In this document: piece by piece, positions 1 through 7,468 of the stretch | Layout of the letters: each line of letters begins with the position of its first letter | Position numbering within the stretch: position 1 is the first letter of the stretch | Origin: Sediminimonas qiaohouensis DSM 21189 | Lineage (GTDB): Bacteria > Pseudomonadota > Alphaproteobacteria > Rhodobacterales > Rhodobacteraceae | DNA length: 35,123 nucleotides | Assembly: GCF_000423645.1 (NCBI RefSeq) | Contig: NZ_AUIJ01000031.1 | Coordinates: forward strand, 1-35,123 | Direction: 5' to 3' | Made by a program: the position numbers and the translations under genes | The notes under the pieces: generated by a model | Database searches by the model: none | What the model was told of the DNA's origin: nothing | What the model saw: only the letters and a program-made list of their open reading frames with translations

Positions 1-324
1 GCCAAATACGAGAAGGCGGTCACCTGTCTGACGAAGGATAAGGAGACGTTGCTCACCTTTTACGCCTTCCCGGCCGACCACTGGGATCACCTGCGCACGG
101 GCAACCCGATCGAAAGCGTGTTCGCCACCGTTCGGCACCGGACCGTGCGAACCAAGGGGGCGCTGTCGCAGAAAACCGCAAAGCTGATGGTATTCAAGCT
201 CGTTCAGGCCGCCGCGAAAACATGGCGCCGCCTGAAGGGGGCGAACCAGTTGCCTTTGGTCATCGAAGGCGTCACATTCACCGACGGTGTCGCTGAAAAC
301 GACACCGAAAACCGCGCCGCTTGA
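1..324 (+). CDS. IS256-family transposase, C-terminal fragment
   Basis: The frame is open from the first base, so the gene starts outside the window and only about the last 107 residues are seen. The segment GNPIESVFATVRHRTVRTKG matches the conserved C-terminal region of IS256-type DDE transposases; the Glu of PIES is expected to be the third acidic catalytic residue. A full-length family member is about 400 residues, so roughly three quarters is missing from view, not necessarily from the genome. The protein would cut and rejoin the ends of the element. The C-terminus is Lys/Arg-rich, then acidic. The family call is confident; the exact IS name cannot be given from this fragment. Confidence 0.85.
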   Translation, partial: AKYEKAVTCLTKDKETLLTFYAFPADHWDHLRTGNPIESVFATVRHRTVRTKGALSQKTAKLMVFKLVQAAAKTWRRLKGANQLPLVIEGVTFTDGVAENDTENRAA

Positions 325-357
325 TCAGGCCCCGTCACCCAAAATCCCGCATAGCTC
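1..357 (+). mobile_element. Right end of an IS256-family insertion sequence
   Basis: The window opens inside an insertion sequence whose transposase reading frame ends at 324. The sequence after the stop (about 331-357, ending in CCCGCATAGCTC) looks like the terminal inverted repeat; the left end lies outside the window, so the repeat cannot be paired and the exact boundary is inferred. The inference is supported by the next bases: from 359 the reading frame encodes typical chemoreceptor sequence (LGEGMSHLAAG), so host DNA must begin at about 358. The element therefore sits inside a chemoreceptor gene. Confidence 0.7.
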
Positions 358-1438
358 GCTGGGCGAAGGCATGTCACACTTGGCTGCCGGACGCACCGAT
401 TGCCCGATCAGCGTGGATGAGTTTGCCAGCCTGGACAGAAATCATGTCGAGATCTGTGAAGACTTCAACAACGTTCTTGTCAACCTGCGCGATGTTCTTT
501 CAACCATTGTGTCAACGGCCGAAAGCGTGCGCACCAGTTCGCGCGAGATATCCGACGTAGCCGAGGAACAATCCAAACGATCCGAGGAACAGGCCGCGAT
601 GCTTGAGGAATCCGCGGCGGCCATTGAGGAATTGAACACAAGCGTTCAAAAGACGGCGGGCTTGGCCGCCGATGCAAACGAACACATCGCCGAGAACAAG
701 AAACTGGCCGCAGCAGGCGGCGAGGTGGTCAACAGGACCGTCAAAGCGATGCACGATATCGAGGAGTCCTCGGAACAGATTACGGCGATAATCGGCGTGA
801 TCGATGACATCGCGTTTCAAACAAACCTGCTGGCCCTCAATGCGGGCGTCGAAGCCGCAAGGGCAGGCGAGTCCGGACGTGGGTTCGCCGTCGTGGCGTC
901 CGAAGTGCGAGCCCTGGCTCAACGCGCGTCAAGTTCTGCAAATGAAATCAAGGAGTTGATTCTTCGGTCGAGTGGGCATGTCACGGACGGCAGCGAACTG
1001 GCCAACCAAGCCGGCGCCGCGCTCAGCGAGATCATCGATGGGGTCAATCACTTGTCCGACCTCGTCTCGAACATCGCAACCGGATCCAGAGAACAAGCTA
1101 TCAATCTTGCAGAGATTAAGGAAAGCGTGACGTCCTTGGACAAGGTGACGCAGCAGAACGCCGTGGTGATCGAGGAGTCATCTTCGGCAAGCCGCAGCCT
1201 AAGCAACGAGGCCGAGCGCATGTCGAACGCGCTTCGGCGGTTTTCTGTCGATGATAGCACAAGCGAACCAACGACGGACAAGGCGCGAACCGACGATCGC
1301 CCAAACGAGCGGGACGACCCCATCGTCATTGCCAAGACCACTAATGAACCAATCGCCGAACCCACCCTGGTTTTTGCATCCCAAGCAAAGATCGGAAGGA
1401 TGGAAGCAAACAACCAGGAGGATTGGCATGATTTTTGA
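287..1438 (+). CDS. Methyl-accepting chemotaxis protein, N-terminal half lost to IS insertion
   Basis: This is the cytoplasmic part of a chemoreceptor that signals to CheA/CheW. The open frame begins inside the transposase at 287, but the first 24 codons are IS sequence; receptor sequence starts at residue 25 with the end of a HAMP-like segment, and the first receptor-derived ATG is at 371. Residues about 100-125 (EEQAAMLEESAAAIEELN) resemble a methylation helix. Residues 172-210 carry the almost invariant hairpin tip with IDDIAFQTNLLALNAGVEAA. The last five residues, DWHDF, fit the xWxxF pentapeptide that tethers CheR or CheB. There is no transmembrane segment or sensor domain, so the membrane receptor is broken; it is probably a pseudogene, though a soluble fragment could be made. 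cheD overlaps its stop codon. Confidence 0.8.
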   Translation: MSLKTTPKTAPLDQAPSPKIPHSSLGEGMSHLAAGRTDCPISVDEFASLDRNHVEICEDFNNVLVNLRDVLSTIVSTAESVRTSSREISDVAEEQSKRSEEQAAMLEESAAAIEELNTSVQKTAGLAADANEHIAENKKLAAAGGEVVNRTVKAMHDIEESSEQITAIIGVIDDIAFQTNLLALNAGVEAARAGESGRGFAVVASEVRALAQRASSSANEIKELILRSSGHVTDGSELANQAGAALSEIIDGVNHLSDLVSNIATGSREQAINLAEIKESVTSLDKVTQQNAVVIEESSSASRSLSNEAERMSNALRRFSVDDSTSEPTTDKARTDDRPNERDDPIVIAKTTNEPIAEPTLVFASQAKIGRMEANNQEDWHDF

Positions 1439-2076
1439 GCCGCCGCGCCACAAGACACACTGCGCGCCAATCGATCATGGACCGCGGTAATGCCTCTAGC
1501 GACTTGCCCAGAGTGCGGACAAGCGAATTCGGTGCCGCGATCATGGAAGATCTGATCTACGTACCGCTGTTTCAGGGGGAAACACGTGTATCGGATCAAC
1601 CCAACGAGGTGATGACAACCATTCTCGGGTCCTGCGTCGCCGCCTGCATATGGGATCCGGTGGCGGGAGTGGGGGGAATGAACCACTTCCTGCTACCGGG
1701 AGATATGCGAGATCGCAGCAGCAACCTGCGCTATGGGGTGAATGCAATGGAATTGCTGATCAATGGCTTGCTGAAGAAGGGCGCGGACCGGACGCGTCTC
1801 AAGGTCAAGCTTTTCGGCGGCGCCAAGATGTTCGATGGCAGTGCCGAAATTGGCGTCAAGAACGCCCGGTTTGCCGAATGGTACATGGAAAACGAGAAGC
1901 TGCAGGTCGTTAGCAGTTGCCTGGGTGGTCAGCGCGGGCGCAAGATCCGGTTTTGGCCTGTATCAGGCCGCGCGCAAAGATGCTTCATGTCGGAAGCCAC
2001 CGATGCCGATATCATTTCAGCAAGGCAGGCCCCCGATGAGTCAACGCCTGACTACGGCGATGTACAACTGTTCTGA
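1435..2076 (+). CDS. cheD: Chemoreceptor glutamine deamidase CheD
   Basis: CheD deamidates glutamines in chemoreceptors and so tunes their signalling in the cytoplasm. Counted from a TTG at 1435, the motif TTILGSCVAAC gives the catalytic Cys67, GGMNHFLLPG gives His84, and Thr61/62 matches the third active-site residue. KLFGGAKMF in the middle is also typical. The core domain starts near residue 37 (MEDLIYVPLFQGE), leaving an unusually long N-terminus. The start is unsure: TTG 1435 overlaps the receptor stop, ATG 1477 and ATG 1543 are in-frame alternatives, and the only strong Shine-Dalgarno (AGGAGG, 1416-1421) is best placed for an out-of-frame ATG at 1428. The gene would have been co-translated with the receptor before the IS insertion. 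Confidence 0.9.
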   Translation: MSRRATRHTARQSIMDRGNASSDLPRVRTSEFGAAIMEDLIYVPLFQGETRVSDQPNEVMTTILGSCVAACIWDPVAGVGGMNHFLLPGDMRDRSSNLRYGVNAMELLINGLLKKGADRTRLKVKLFGGAKMFDGSAEIGVKNARFAEWYMENEKLQVVSSCLGGQRGRKIRFWPVSGRAQRCFMSEATDADIISARQAPDESTPDYGDVQLF

Positions 2077-2177
2077 CAGGGCGCCAATTCCCTGCCTGAT
2101 CATCCGCTAAGGTCGAAACCGCAGCGCTTTGCGCGCCTTTGTGCGGGGAAAACATGCCTGAACCGCGCGGCAAATGA

Positions 2178-2209
2178 AAAGGGCCATCCATGGCAATGGA
2201 TGGCCCTTT
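2178..2209 (-). terminator. Intrinsic terminator of the pyrimidine operon
   Basis: A perfect 13-base-pair stem (AAAGGGCCATCCA at 2178-2190 with TGGATGGCCCTTT at 2197-2209) closes a 6-base loop. Read on the minus strand it is followed by TTTTCATTT, and it lies about 25 bases after the stop codon of the binding-protein gene, so it most likely ends that operon. It may also stop readthrough from cheD. Confidence 0.85.
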
Positions 2210-2235
2210 CGCGTTCGCAAGGAAATTTCGCTCCC

Positions 2236-3243
2236 TTAGTTCAGTGCCTTGTCGGTGATCTTGTGCGTCCAGGCGCCTTCCGGCTCCTCGGTGATCACAG
2301 GATTCTCACCCCCCGACAGAAGGGAATCGACAGTGCGCTCGTAGTCGGCCGGATCAAGCGCGCCATTGCTCCCTGCGGTCAGCTTGGCAATCTCGCCCAT
2401 CATGCGCTTTTGATGCTTCTCGGTCTGTGCGCCCGACGCGTCGTTCTCAAGAACGATTTCGGCAGCGGCATCCGGGTTTTCCTCGGCCCATTTCCAGCCT
2501 TCCATCGACGCCCGCACAAAGCGCACCATCTTGTCCACGAATTCGGGATCTTCAAGGTTCTCTTCCAGCACGTAAAGACCATCCTCGAGCGTGGCAACGC
2601 CCTGGTCCTCGTACTTGAACACAACCAGGTCATCCGGCGAGAACCCCGCGTCGATCACCTGCCAATATTCATTGTAGGTCATCGTCGAGATACACGCGGC
2701 CTGCTTCTGAATCAGCGGATCGACGTTGAAGCCCTGCTTCAGAACGGTCACCCCTTCGGGCGATCCATCGGTCGGAATATCCAGCTTGTTCATCCAGCTC
2801 AGGAACGGGAACTCGTTGCCGAAGAACCACACGCCCAGCGTTTTGCCGCGCAGGTCCTCAGTGGTTTCCACGCCGGCATCCTTGCGGCAGGTCAGCATCA
2901 TGCCGGACGATTTGAACGGCTGCGCGATGTTGACCAGTGGCAAGCCCTTTTCGCGTGCGGCCAGTGCGGCCGGCATCCAGTCGACCATCACGTCGGCGCC
3001 GCCCCCGGCGATCACCTGCGTGGGCGCGATATCGGGGCCGCCCGGCTTGATCGTGACGTCAAGATCCTCGTCGGCATAGAACCCCTTGTCCTTGGCCACG
3101 TAGTAGCCGGCGAACTGGGCCTGCGTGACCCATTTGAGTTGCAGCGTCACGTCATCGGCGGCCTGGGCCAGCGATGCGCTCATCATGGCAGCGGCGCCAA
3201 CCGCCGCCCCTGTCAGGTTTTTTGTGATATTTCTCATTGTCAT
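2236..3243 (-). CDS. ABC transporter substrate-binding protein, NMT1/THI5-like
   Basis: This is the periplasmic binding protein of an importer of the NitT/TauT/THI5 class. A signal peptide is visible (MTMRNITKNL, a small-residue hydrophobic core, then AQA at 26-28 as the cleavage site). The mature start VTLQLKWVTQAQFAGYYVAKD is the hallmark of THI5/NMT1-like binding proteins that recognise pyrimidine-type ligands. A second ATG at codon 3 is better spaced from the AAGGAG upstream (9 bases against 3). It is the last gene of the operon with dihydropyrimidinase and an amidohydrolase, which suggests a pyrimidine, dihydropyrimidine or related ureido compound as ligand; that is inference from context. 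A terminator follows. Confidence 0.85.
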   Translation of the reverse strand: MTMRNITKNLTGAAVGAAAMMSASLAQAADDVTLQLKWVTQAQFAGYYVAKDKGFYADEDLDVTIKPGGPDIAPTQVIAGGGADVMVDWMPAALAAREKGLPLVNIAQPFKSSGMMLTCRKDAGVETTEDLRGKTLGVWFFGNEFPFLSWMNKLDIPTDGSPEGVTVLKQGFNVDPLIQKQAACISTMTYNEYWQVIDAGFSPDDLVVFKYEDQGVATLEDGLYVLEENLEDPEFVDKMVRFVRASMEGWKWAEENPDAAAEIVLENDASGAQTEKHQKRMMGEIAKLTAGSNGALDPADYERTVDSLLSGGENPVITEEPEGAWTHKITDKALN

Positions 3244-3281
3244 ACTCTCCTTGTTGAACTGTCGTTATTGTATTTTTTTGC

Positions 3282-4121
3282 TCAGCCTCGTTGCGACGGG
3301 TGCCAGAAGGTTACAGCCTTTTCGAGCAAGGCAACCCCGCCATAAAACGCCGACCCCGCAATCGCGGCGACGACGATCTCGGCCCATACCAGGTCCAGCG
3401 CGAGTTGCCCGACCGAGGTGGAAATCCGAAATCCCATCCCCTTGACCGGGGATCCGAAGAATTCAGCCACGATCGCCCCGATCAACGCAAGCGTACTGGC
3501 GATCTTGAGCCCGTTGAACATGAACGGCATGGCCGCCGGCAAGCGCAGTTTGAACAGCGTCTTCCAATACCCCGCCGCATAGGTGCGCATCAGGTCGCGC
3601 TGCATCGCGCCGGTCGATTGCAGGCCCTGCACCGTGTTCACCAGCATCGGAAAGAACACCATCACCACCACGACCGCCGCCTTTGATTGCCAGTCAAAAC
3701 CGAACCACATAACCATGATCGGCGCCATGCCGATGATCGGCAGCGCGGCCACGAAATTGCCCACCGGCAGCAACCCGCGCTGCAGGAACGGGAACCGGTC
3801 GATCGCCACCGCGATCAGAACCGCCGCGCCGCACCCGATGGCATAGCCGCTTAACGCGCCCTTGATCACGGTCTGGACGAAATCCGTCCACAAAATCCCG
3901 GTCGATGCGGCGAACCTCTCCGCAATGAGCGAAGGCGGCGGCAACAGTACCGGCGATATGCCAACCCCCCGCACCAGGCTTTCCCAGATCAGGACAAGCG
4001 TAACGCCGAAGATGATCGGCACGGCAAGCCGCGTTGCCCGCGTCTTGGGGCGGCGGGCAAGGTGGACGTTGATTTGCCATCCGACAACCCACGCCACGAG
4101 TCCGAAAACGATCCATCCCAT
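3282..4121 (-). CDS. ABC transporter permease (SsuC/TauC type), second copy
   Basis: An integral inner-membrane permease of about 279 residues with the BPD_transp_1 fold: an extra N-terminal hydrophobic segment (residues 1-15), another at about 35-50, then the core helices. The EAA-type loop that contacts the ATPase is seen in AAGYWKTLFKLRLPAAMPF followed by LIGAIVAEFFG. The start is either GTG 4124 or the adjoining ATG 4121; the ATG gives a TGATG junction with the preceding permease and is chosen here. It should pair with that permease as a heterodimer. It lies 38 bases upstream of the binding-protein gene. The substrate is inferred to be pyrimidine-related from the operon. Confidence 0.85.
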   Translation of the reverse strand: MGWIVFGLVAWVVGWQINVHLARRPKTRATRLAVPIIFGVTLVLIWESLVRGVGISPVLLPPPSLIAERFAASTGILWTDFVQTVIKGALSGYAIGCGAAVLIAVAIDRFPFLQRGLLPVGNFVAALPIIGMAPIMVMWFGFDWQSKAAVVVVMVFFPMLVNTVQGLQSTGAMQRDLMRTYAAGYWKTLFKLRLPAAMPFMFNGLKIASTLALIGAIVAEFFGSPVKGMGFRISTSVGQLALDLVWAEIVVAAIAGSAFYGGVALLEKAVTFWHPSQRG

Positions 4122-4984
4122 CACGATAGCCCCATCCGCTTGAGCGTTGCACGTTGCACCATCCCGATCGTCGCGACCAACAGCGCCGCCAGCACCGCCG
4201 CCATGATTAGCGCGCTCCAGATCTGGATCGTCTGGCCGTAATAGCTACCTGCCAGCAATCGCGCCCCCAAACCGGCCACCGCGCCGGTGGGCAACTCGCC
4301 CACAATTGCACCTACCAACGAGGCCGCCATCCCCACCTTGAGAGATGTGAACAGGTACGGCATCGACGATGGCAGCCGCAGCCGCCAGAAGGTTTGCGTC
4401 GGGCTGGCATTCCATGTGCGCATCTGGTCCAGTTGCATGTTGTCCGGGCTACGCAGCCCCTTGACCATGCCAACCACCACCGGAAAGAACGACAGGTACA
4501 TCGAGATGATCGCCTTGGGCAAAAGCCCCGAAATCCCGATCGCGTTCAAAACCACGATGATCATCGGCGCCAACGCCAGGATCGGGATCGTCTGCGAGGC
4601 GATGACCCACGGCATCACGCTCATGTCCATCGTCCGGTTATAAACGATCCCAATCGCCAGCGCGATGCCAAGCCCCGTGCCCAGCACGAAACCCAGTAGC
4701 GTCGACGATAGCGTGATCCAGCTATGATAAACCAACGAGCGTTTCGACGTGATCCGCTTGTCAATGGTCGTATCCCATAGCTCTGCCGCCACCTGGTGCG
4801 GCGCGGGCAGCTTGGGCTTGTCCTGGCTCCAGGTGTCGATCACCATCTCGGAAAAGGTCAGGTCCTTGTCCAACCGCACGGCCTTGTCATAGGCCCAGTC
4901 GGAATTCAGCCATACCGCCCCGAGATACCAAAGCGCGAATATCGCCGCGACAACCGTAAGAATAGGAAGCGTCGCCTGCCTCAT
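4121..4984 (-). CDS. ABC transporter permease (SsuC/TauC type), first copy
   Basis: A 287-residue membrane protein of the NitT/TauT permease family. It has an N-terminal signal-anchor-like helix (LPILTVVAAIFALWYLGAVW), a periplasmic stretch of about 70 residues, and then a five-helix core with the EAA loop at WNASPTQTFWRLRLPSSMPY followed by VGAIVGELPTG. ATG 4984 has a good GGAGGGG ribosome site. It starts 39 bases after the ATPase gene and overlaps the next permease by one base, so the two permeases are translationally coupled and should form the channel of the importer together. Confidence 0.85.
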   Translation of the reverse strand: MRQATLPILTVVAAIFALWYLGAVWLNSDWAYDKAVRLDKDLTFSEMVIDTWSQDKPKLPAPHQVAAELWDTTIDKRITSKRSLVYHSWITLSSTLLGFVLGTGLGIALAIGIVYNRTMDMSVMPWVIASQTIPILALAPMIIVVLNAIGISGLLPKAIISMYLSFFPVVVGMVKGLRSPDNMQLDQMRTWNASPTQTFWRLRLPSSMPYLFTSLKVGMAASLVGAIVGELPTGAVAGLGARLLAGSYYGQTIQIWSALIMAAVLAALLVATIGMVQRATLKRMGLS

Positions 4985-5023
4985 GCCTGGCCCCTCCCCT
5001 CGGCGGTGTTCACCGGATGCCTG

Positions 5024-5809
5024 TCATACATCATCGGAATGCCCCGCACGCAGGCCGTCGCGCACACGGTGCGCAACCTCGATGAATTCGGGCGAGTCAC
5101 GAATATCAAGCGGCCGTTCCCGCGGCAGCGGGCTTTCGATCACGTCGCTGATCCGCCCCGGGCGCGGCGACATGACGACGATCCGCGTGCTCAGGTAAAC
5201 CGCCTCGGGGATCGAGTGGGTGACGAAGCAAATCGTCTTGTTGGTCCGCTCCCACAACTTCAACAACTGCTCATTGAGGTGGTCGCGCACGATCTCGTCC
5301 AGCGCGCCAAATGGCTCGTCCATCAGCAGCAGATCGGCATCGAACGCCAGCGCCCGCGCAATCGACGCGCGCTGCTGCATGCCGCCGGACAATTGCCAGG
5401 GGTATTTCTTCTCGAACCCCTCCAACTCCACCAGCTCCAGCACCCGCTGAATGCGCCGTGCCTGTTCGGCCTTGTCATAACCCATGATTTCCAATGGCAG
5501 GCTGATATTGCCCGCGATGGTGCGCCACGGGTAAAGGCCCGCCGCCTGGAACACATACCCGTATGCACGGGCGCGGCGGGCCTCTTCCGCCGTTGTTCCG
5601 TTAACGGTCATCGTGCCGCTTGTCGGATGCTCCAGATCCGCCATCGCCCTTAGCAACGTCGTCTTGCCACAGCCCGACGGGCCGATGAAGCTGACGAAAT
5701 CCCCCTTGGCGATATCAAGCGTCACATCCTTGAGCGCATGCACCGGGCCATCCCCGGTCTGGAACGTCAGCGACAGATCCTTGGCGCTGATCACTGTATC
5801 GGTCTTCAA
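5024..5809 (-). CDS. ABC transporter ATP-binding protein (SsuB/TauB type)
   Basis: The cytoplasmic ATPase of the importer. Counted from TTG 5809, Walker A GPSGCGKT is at 43-50, the Q-loop in YVFQAAGLYPW near 87, the signature LSGGMQQR at 140-147, Walker B LLLMDEPFGALD from 160 and the switch His198 in VTHS, so all catalytic elements are present. The TTG is chosen because GGGAG lies 9 bases before it, while the in-frame ATG at 5842, which adds 11 residues, has no visible ribosome site. The family normally has 250-270 residues, which fits the shorter form. It lies between hydA and the permeases in one operon. Confidence 0.88.
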   Translation of the reverse strand: MKTDTVISAKDLSLTFQTGDGPVHALKDVTLDIAKGDFVSFIGPSGCGKTTLLRAMADLEHPTSGTMTVNGTTAEEARRARAYGYVFQAAGLYPWRTIAGNISLPLEIMGYDKAEQARRIQRVLELVELEGFEKKYPWQLSGGMQQRASIARALAFDADLLLMDEPFGALDEIVRDHLNEQLLKLWERTNKTICFVTHSIPEAVYLSTRIVVMSPRPGRISDVIESPLPRERPLDIRDSPEFIEVAHRVRDGLRAGHSDDV

Positions 5810-5858
5810 AATCTGTCTCTCCCGCTGGCCGGTATTTATCATTATTGGCTGGCTGCGG

Positions 5859-5880
5859 GGGCCGGGTTCAACCCCGGCCC
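5859..5880 (-). other. GC hairpin between hydA and the transporter genes
   Basis: An 8-base-pair G/C stem (GGGCCGGG with CCCGGCCC) with a 6-base loop lies between the dihydropyrimidinase stop and the ATPase start. There is no T-run after it on the minus strand, so it is more likely an mRNA processing or stability element, or a weak attenuator, than a full terminator. Confidence 0.4.
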
Positions 5881-5911
5881 GCCCGCTGTTGTCGCTTTAT
5901 TGCCGCTCCGG

Positions 5912-7375
5912 TCAAATTCCTGCCGGAATATTCATCGGATCACGGTGGATTTGCTTGGGGGCGGTCAATTCCTTCCACTTCGACAGGGCCACGTTGGCCG
6001 ACGGGAAGGCCGGGCGCGGCACGAACCGGCCGCGGCCGGGCTGCGGCTGGCTGTTCTGGCCCCAGGCCCAGATCACCTCGCCGCGGCTTATGGTGAAACG
6101 CGCCTGCGCCTGCACCTCGAACCCCTCGAACACGTTGTAATCAAGGATCGAATGGTGGTTCGACGCGCTGATCGTCTTGGAAATCTTCGGGTCCCAAACC
6201 ACGATATCGGCATCCGCCCCCTCGACGATCGCCCCCTTGCGGGGATAGATGTTGAGGATCTTCGCCACGTTGGTGCTGGTCACCGCGACGAACTCGTTGG
6301 GCGTCAGGCGGCCCTTCTCGACGCCTTCGGTCCACAGCACCGCCAGCCGCTCCTCCAACCCGTTCGAGCCGTTGGGGATCTTGGTGAAATCATCGACGCC
6401 CATGCGCTTTTGCTCGGTCGAAAACGCGGCGTGGTCCGTCGCCACCACCTGCAACGATCCCGCCTGCAACCCGGCCCACAGGCTATCTTGATGCTCCTTG
6501 TTGCGGAACGGCGGGCTCATCACGCGGCGCGCGGCATGGTCCCAATCGGTGTTGAAATACTCGCTCTCGTCCAGGGTCAGGAACTGCGCCAGCGGCTCGC
6601 CGTAAACGCGCATGCCCTTCTGGCGCGCCCGGCGGATCGCCTCATGCGCCTGCTCACACGACACGTGCACGATGTATAGCGGCACACCCGCGGCATCGGC
6701 GATGGTGATCGCCCGGTTGGCCGCCTCGCCCTCGAACTCGGGCGGGCGCGAATAGGCATGCCCCTCCGGCCCGGTGATCCCCTTGGCCAGCATCTGCGCC
6801 TGCATGTCGGCCACCAGGTCGCCGTTCTCCGCATGCACCATCGGCAGCGCGCCCAGCTCGGCACACCGCTTGAACGAGGCGAACATCTCGTCGTCCTCGA
6901 TCATCAATGCGCCCTTGTAGGCCATGAAATGCTTGAACGAGTTCACGCCCATCTCGACGGCGTCCTTCATCTCGTTGAAGATCGTCTCGTTCCACCCGGT
7001 GATCGCCATGTGATAACCGATATCGGTGCAGATCTGCGGCGCCGACTTGCGGTGCCATTCCTCGATCGCGTTCTTGATCGATCCGTCCGCACCCGGCAGG
7101 CAGAAATCCACCAACATCGTCGTCCCGCCACAGGCCGCCGCCCATGTGCCTGTCTCGAATGTCTCGGCGGCGGTGGTGCCCATGAAAGGCATTTCCATAT
7201 GCGTGTGCGGATCGATCCCGCCGGGGATGACATAGGCGCCCTCGGCGTCGACATATTCATCCCCCTTAAGATCCTCGCCGATCTGCTTGATCTTCTCGTC
7301 CTCGATCAACACATCGGCCTTCCACGTGCGATCTGCCGTGCAAACGGTGCCGTTCTTGATGACTTTGGTGGTCAT
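5912..7375 (-). CDS. hydA: Dihydropyrimidinase
   Basis: A cyclic amidohydrolase that opens dihydrouracil or dihydrothymine to N-carbamoyl-beta-alanine or its methyl form, the second step of reductive pyrimidine breakdown. All binuclear-zinc ligands are visible: His57 and His59 in DPHTHMEMPF, Lys148 (expected to be carboxylated) in NSFKHFMAYKG, His181 in VHAEN, His237 in IVHVSC and Asp314 in ATDHAAF. The length, 487 residues, is normal. ATG 7375 has GGGAG about 7 bases upstream. Enzymes of this family also act on hydantoins, so D-hydantoinase is the main alternative, but an amidohydrolase gene upstream and RutR-type operators favour pyrimidines. It is the second gene of the operon, 93 bases after the first. 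Confidence 0.92.
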   Translation of the reverse strand: MTTKVIKNGTVCTADRTWKADVLIEDEKIKQIGEDLKGDEYVDAEGAYVIPGGIDPHTHMEMPFMGTTAAETFETGTWAAACGGTTMLVDFCLPGADGSIKNAIEEWHRKSAPQICTDIGYHMAITGWNETIFNEMKDAVEMGVNSFKHFMAYKGALMIEDDEMFASFKRCAELGALPMVHAENGDLVADMQAQMLAKGITGPEGHAYSRPPEFEGEAANRAITIADAAGVPLYIVHVSCEQAHEAIRRARQKGMRVYGEPLAQFLTLDESEYFNTDWDHAARRVMSPPFRNKEHQDSLWAGLQAGSLQVVATDHAAFSTEQKRMGVDDFTKIPNGSNGLEERLAVLWTEGVEKGRLTPNEFVAVTSTNVAKILNIYPRKGAIVEGADADIVVWDPKISKTISASNHHSILDYNVFEGFEVQAQARFTISRGEVIWAWGQNSQPQPGRGRFVPRPAFPSANVALSKWKELTAPKQIHRDPMNIPAGI

Positions 7376-7420
7376 TGCATTTCTCCCTGTGTCATGTGCT
7401 TCGGGCTTCTTCTGGCCTGA

Positions 7421-7466
7421 AATATCCCGGGGGAGTCGCGCATCGCGCGACGGGGGCAGCGCCCCC
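7421..7466. repeat. Palindromic GC-rich intergenic element
   Basis: Between the two catabolic genes lie two adjacent hairpins: GTCGCGC-ATC-GCGCGAC (7435-7451) and GGGGGC-AGC-GCCCCC (7452-7466), preceded by AAATATCCCGGGGG. From memory, this motif combination is scattered in intergenic DNA of Rhodobacterales and resembles REP-type elements. A shorter relative is at 31047-31066. It may act as an mRNA stability element inside the operon. Confidence 0.5.
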
Positions 7467-7468
7467 GA

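Noticed and set aside
2932-2945. TTGACCAGTGGCAA as a third RutR box
   Set aside because: Only the first half-site fits; it lies inside the binding-protein coding sequence and the second half does not match.
2200-3345. A 381-codon plus-strand frame opposite the binding-protein gene
   Set aside because: Shadow of a gene with signal peptide and THI5-type start; the frame also runs through the terminator hairpin.
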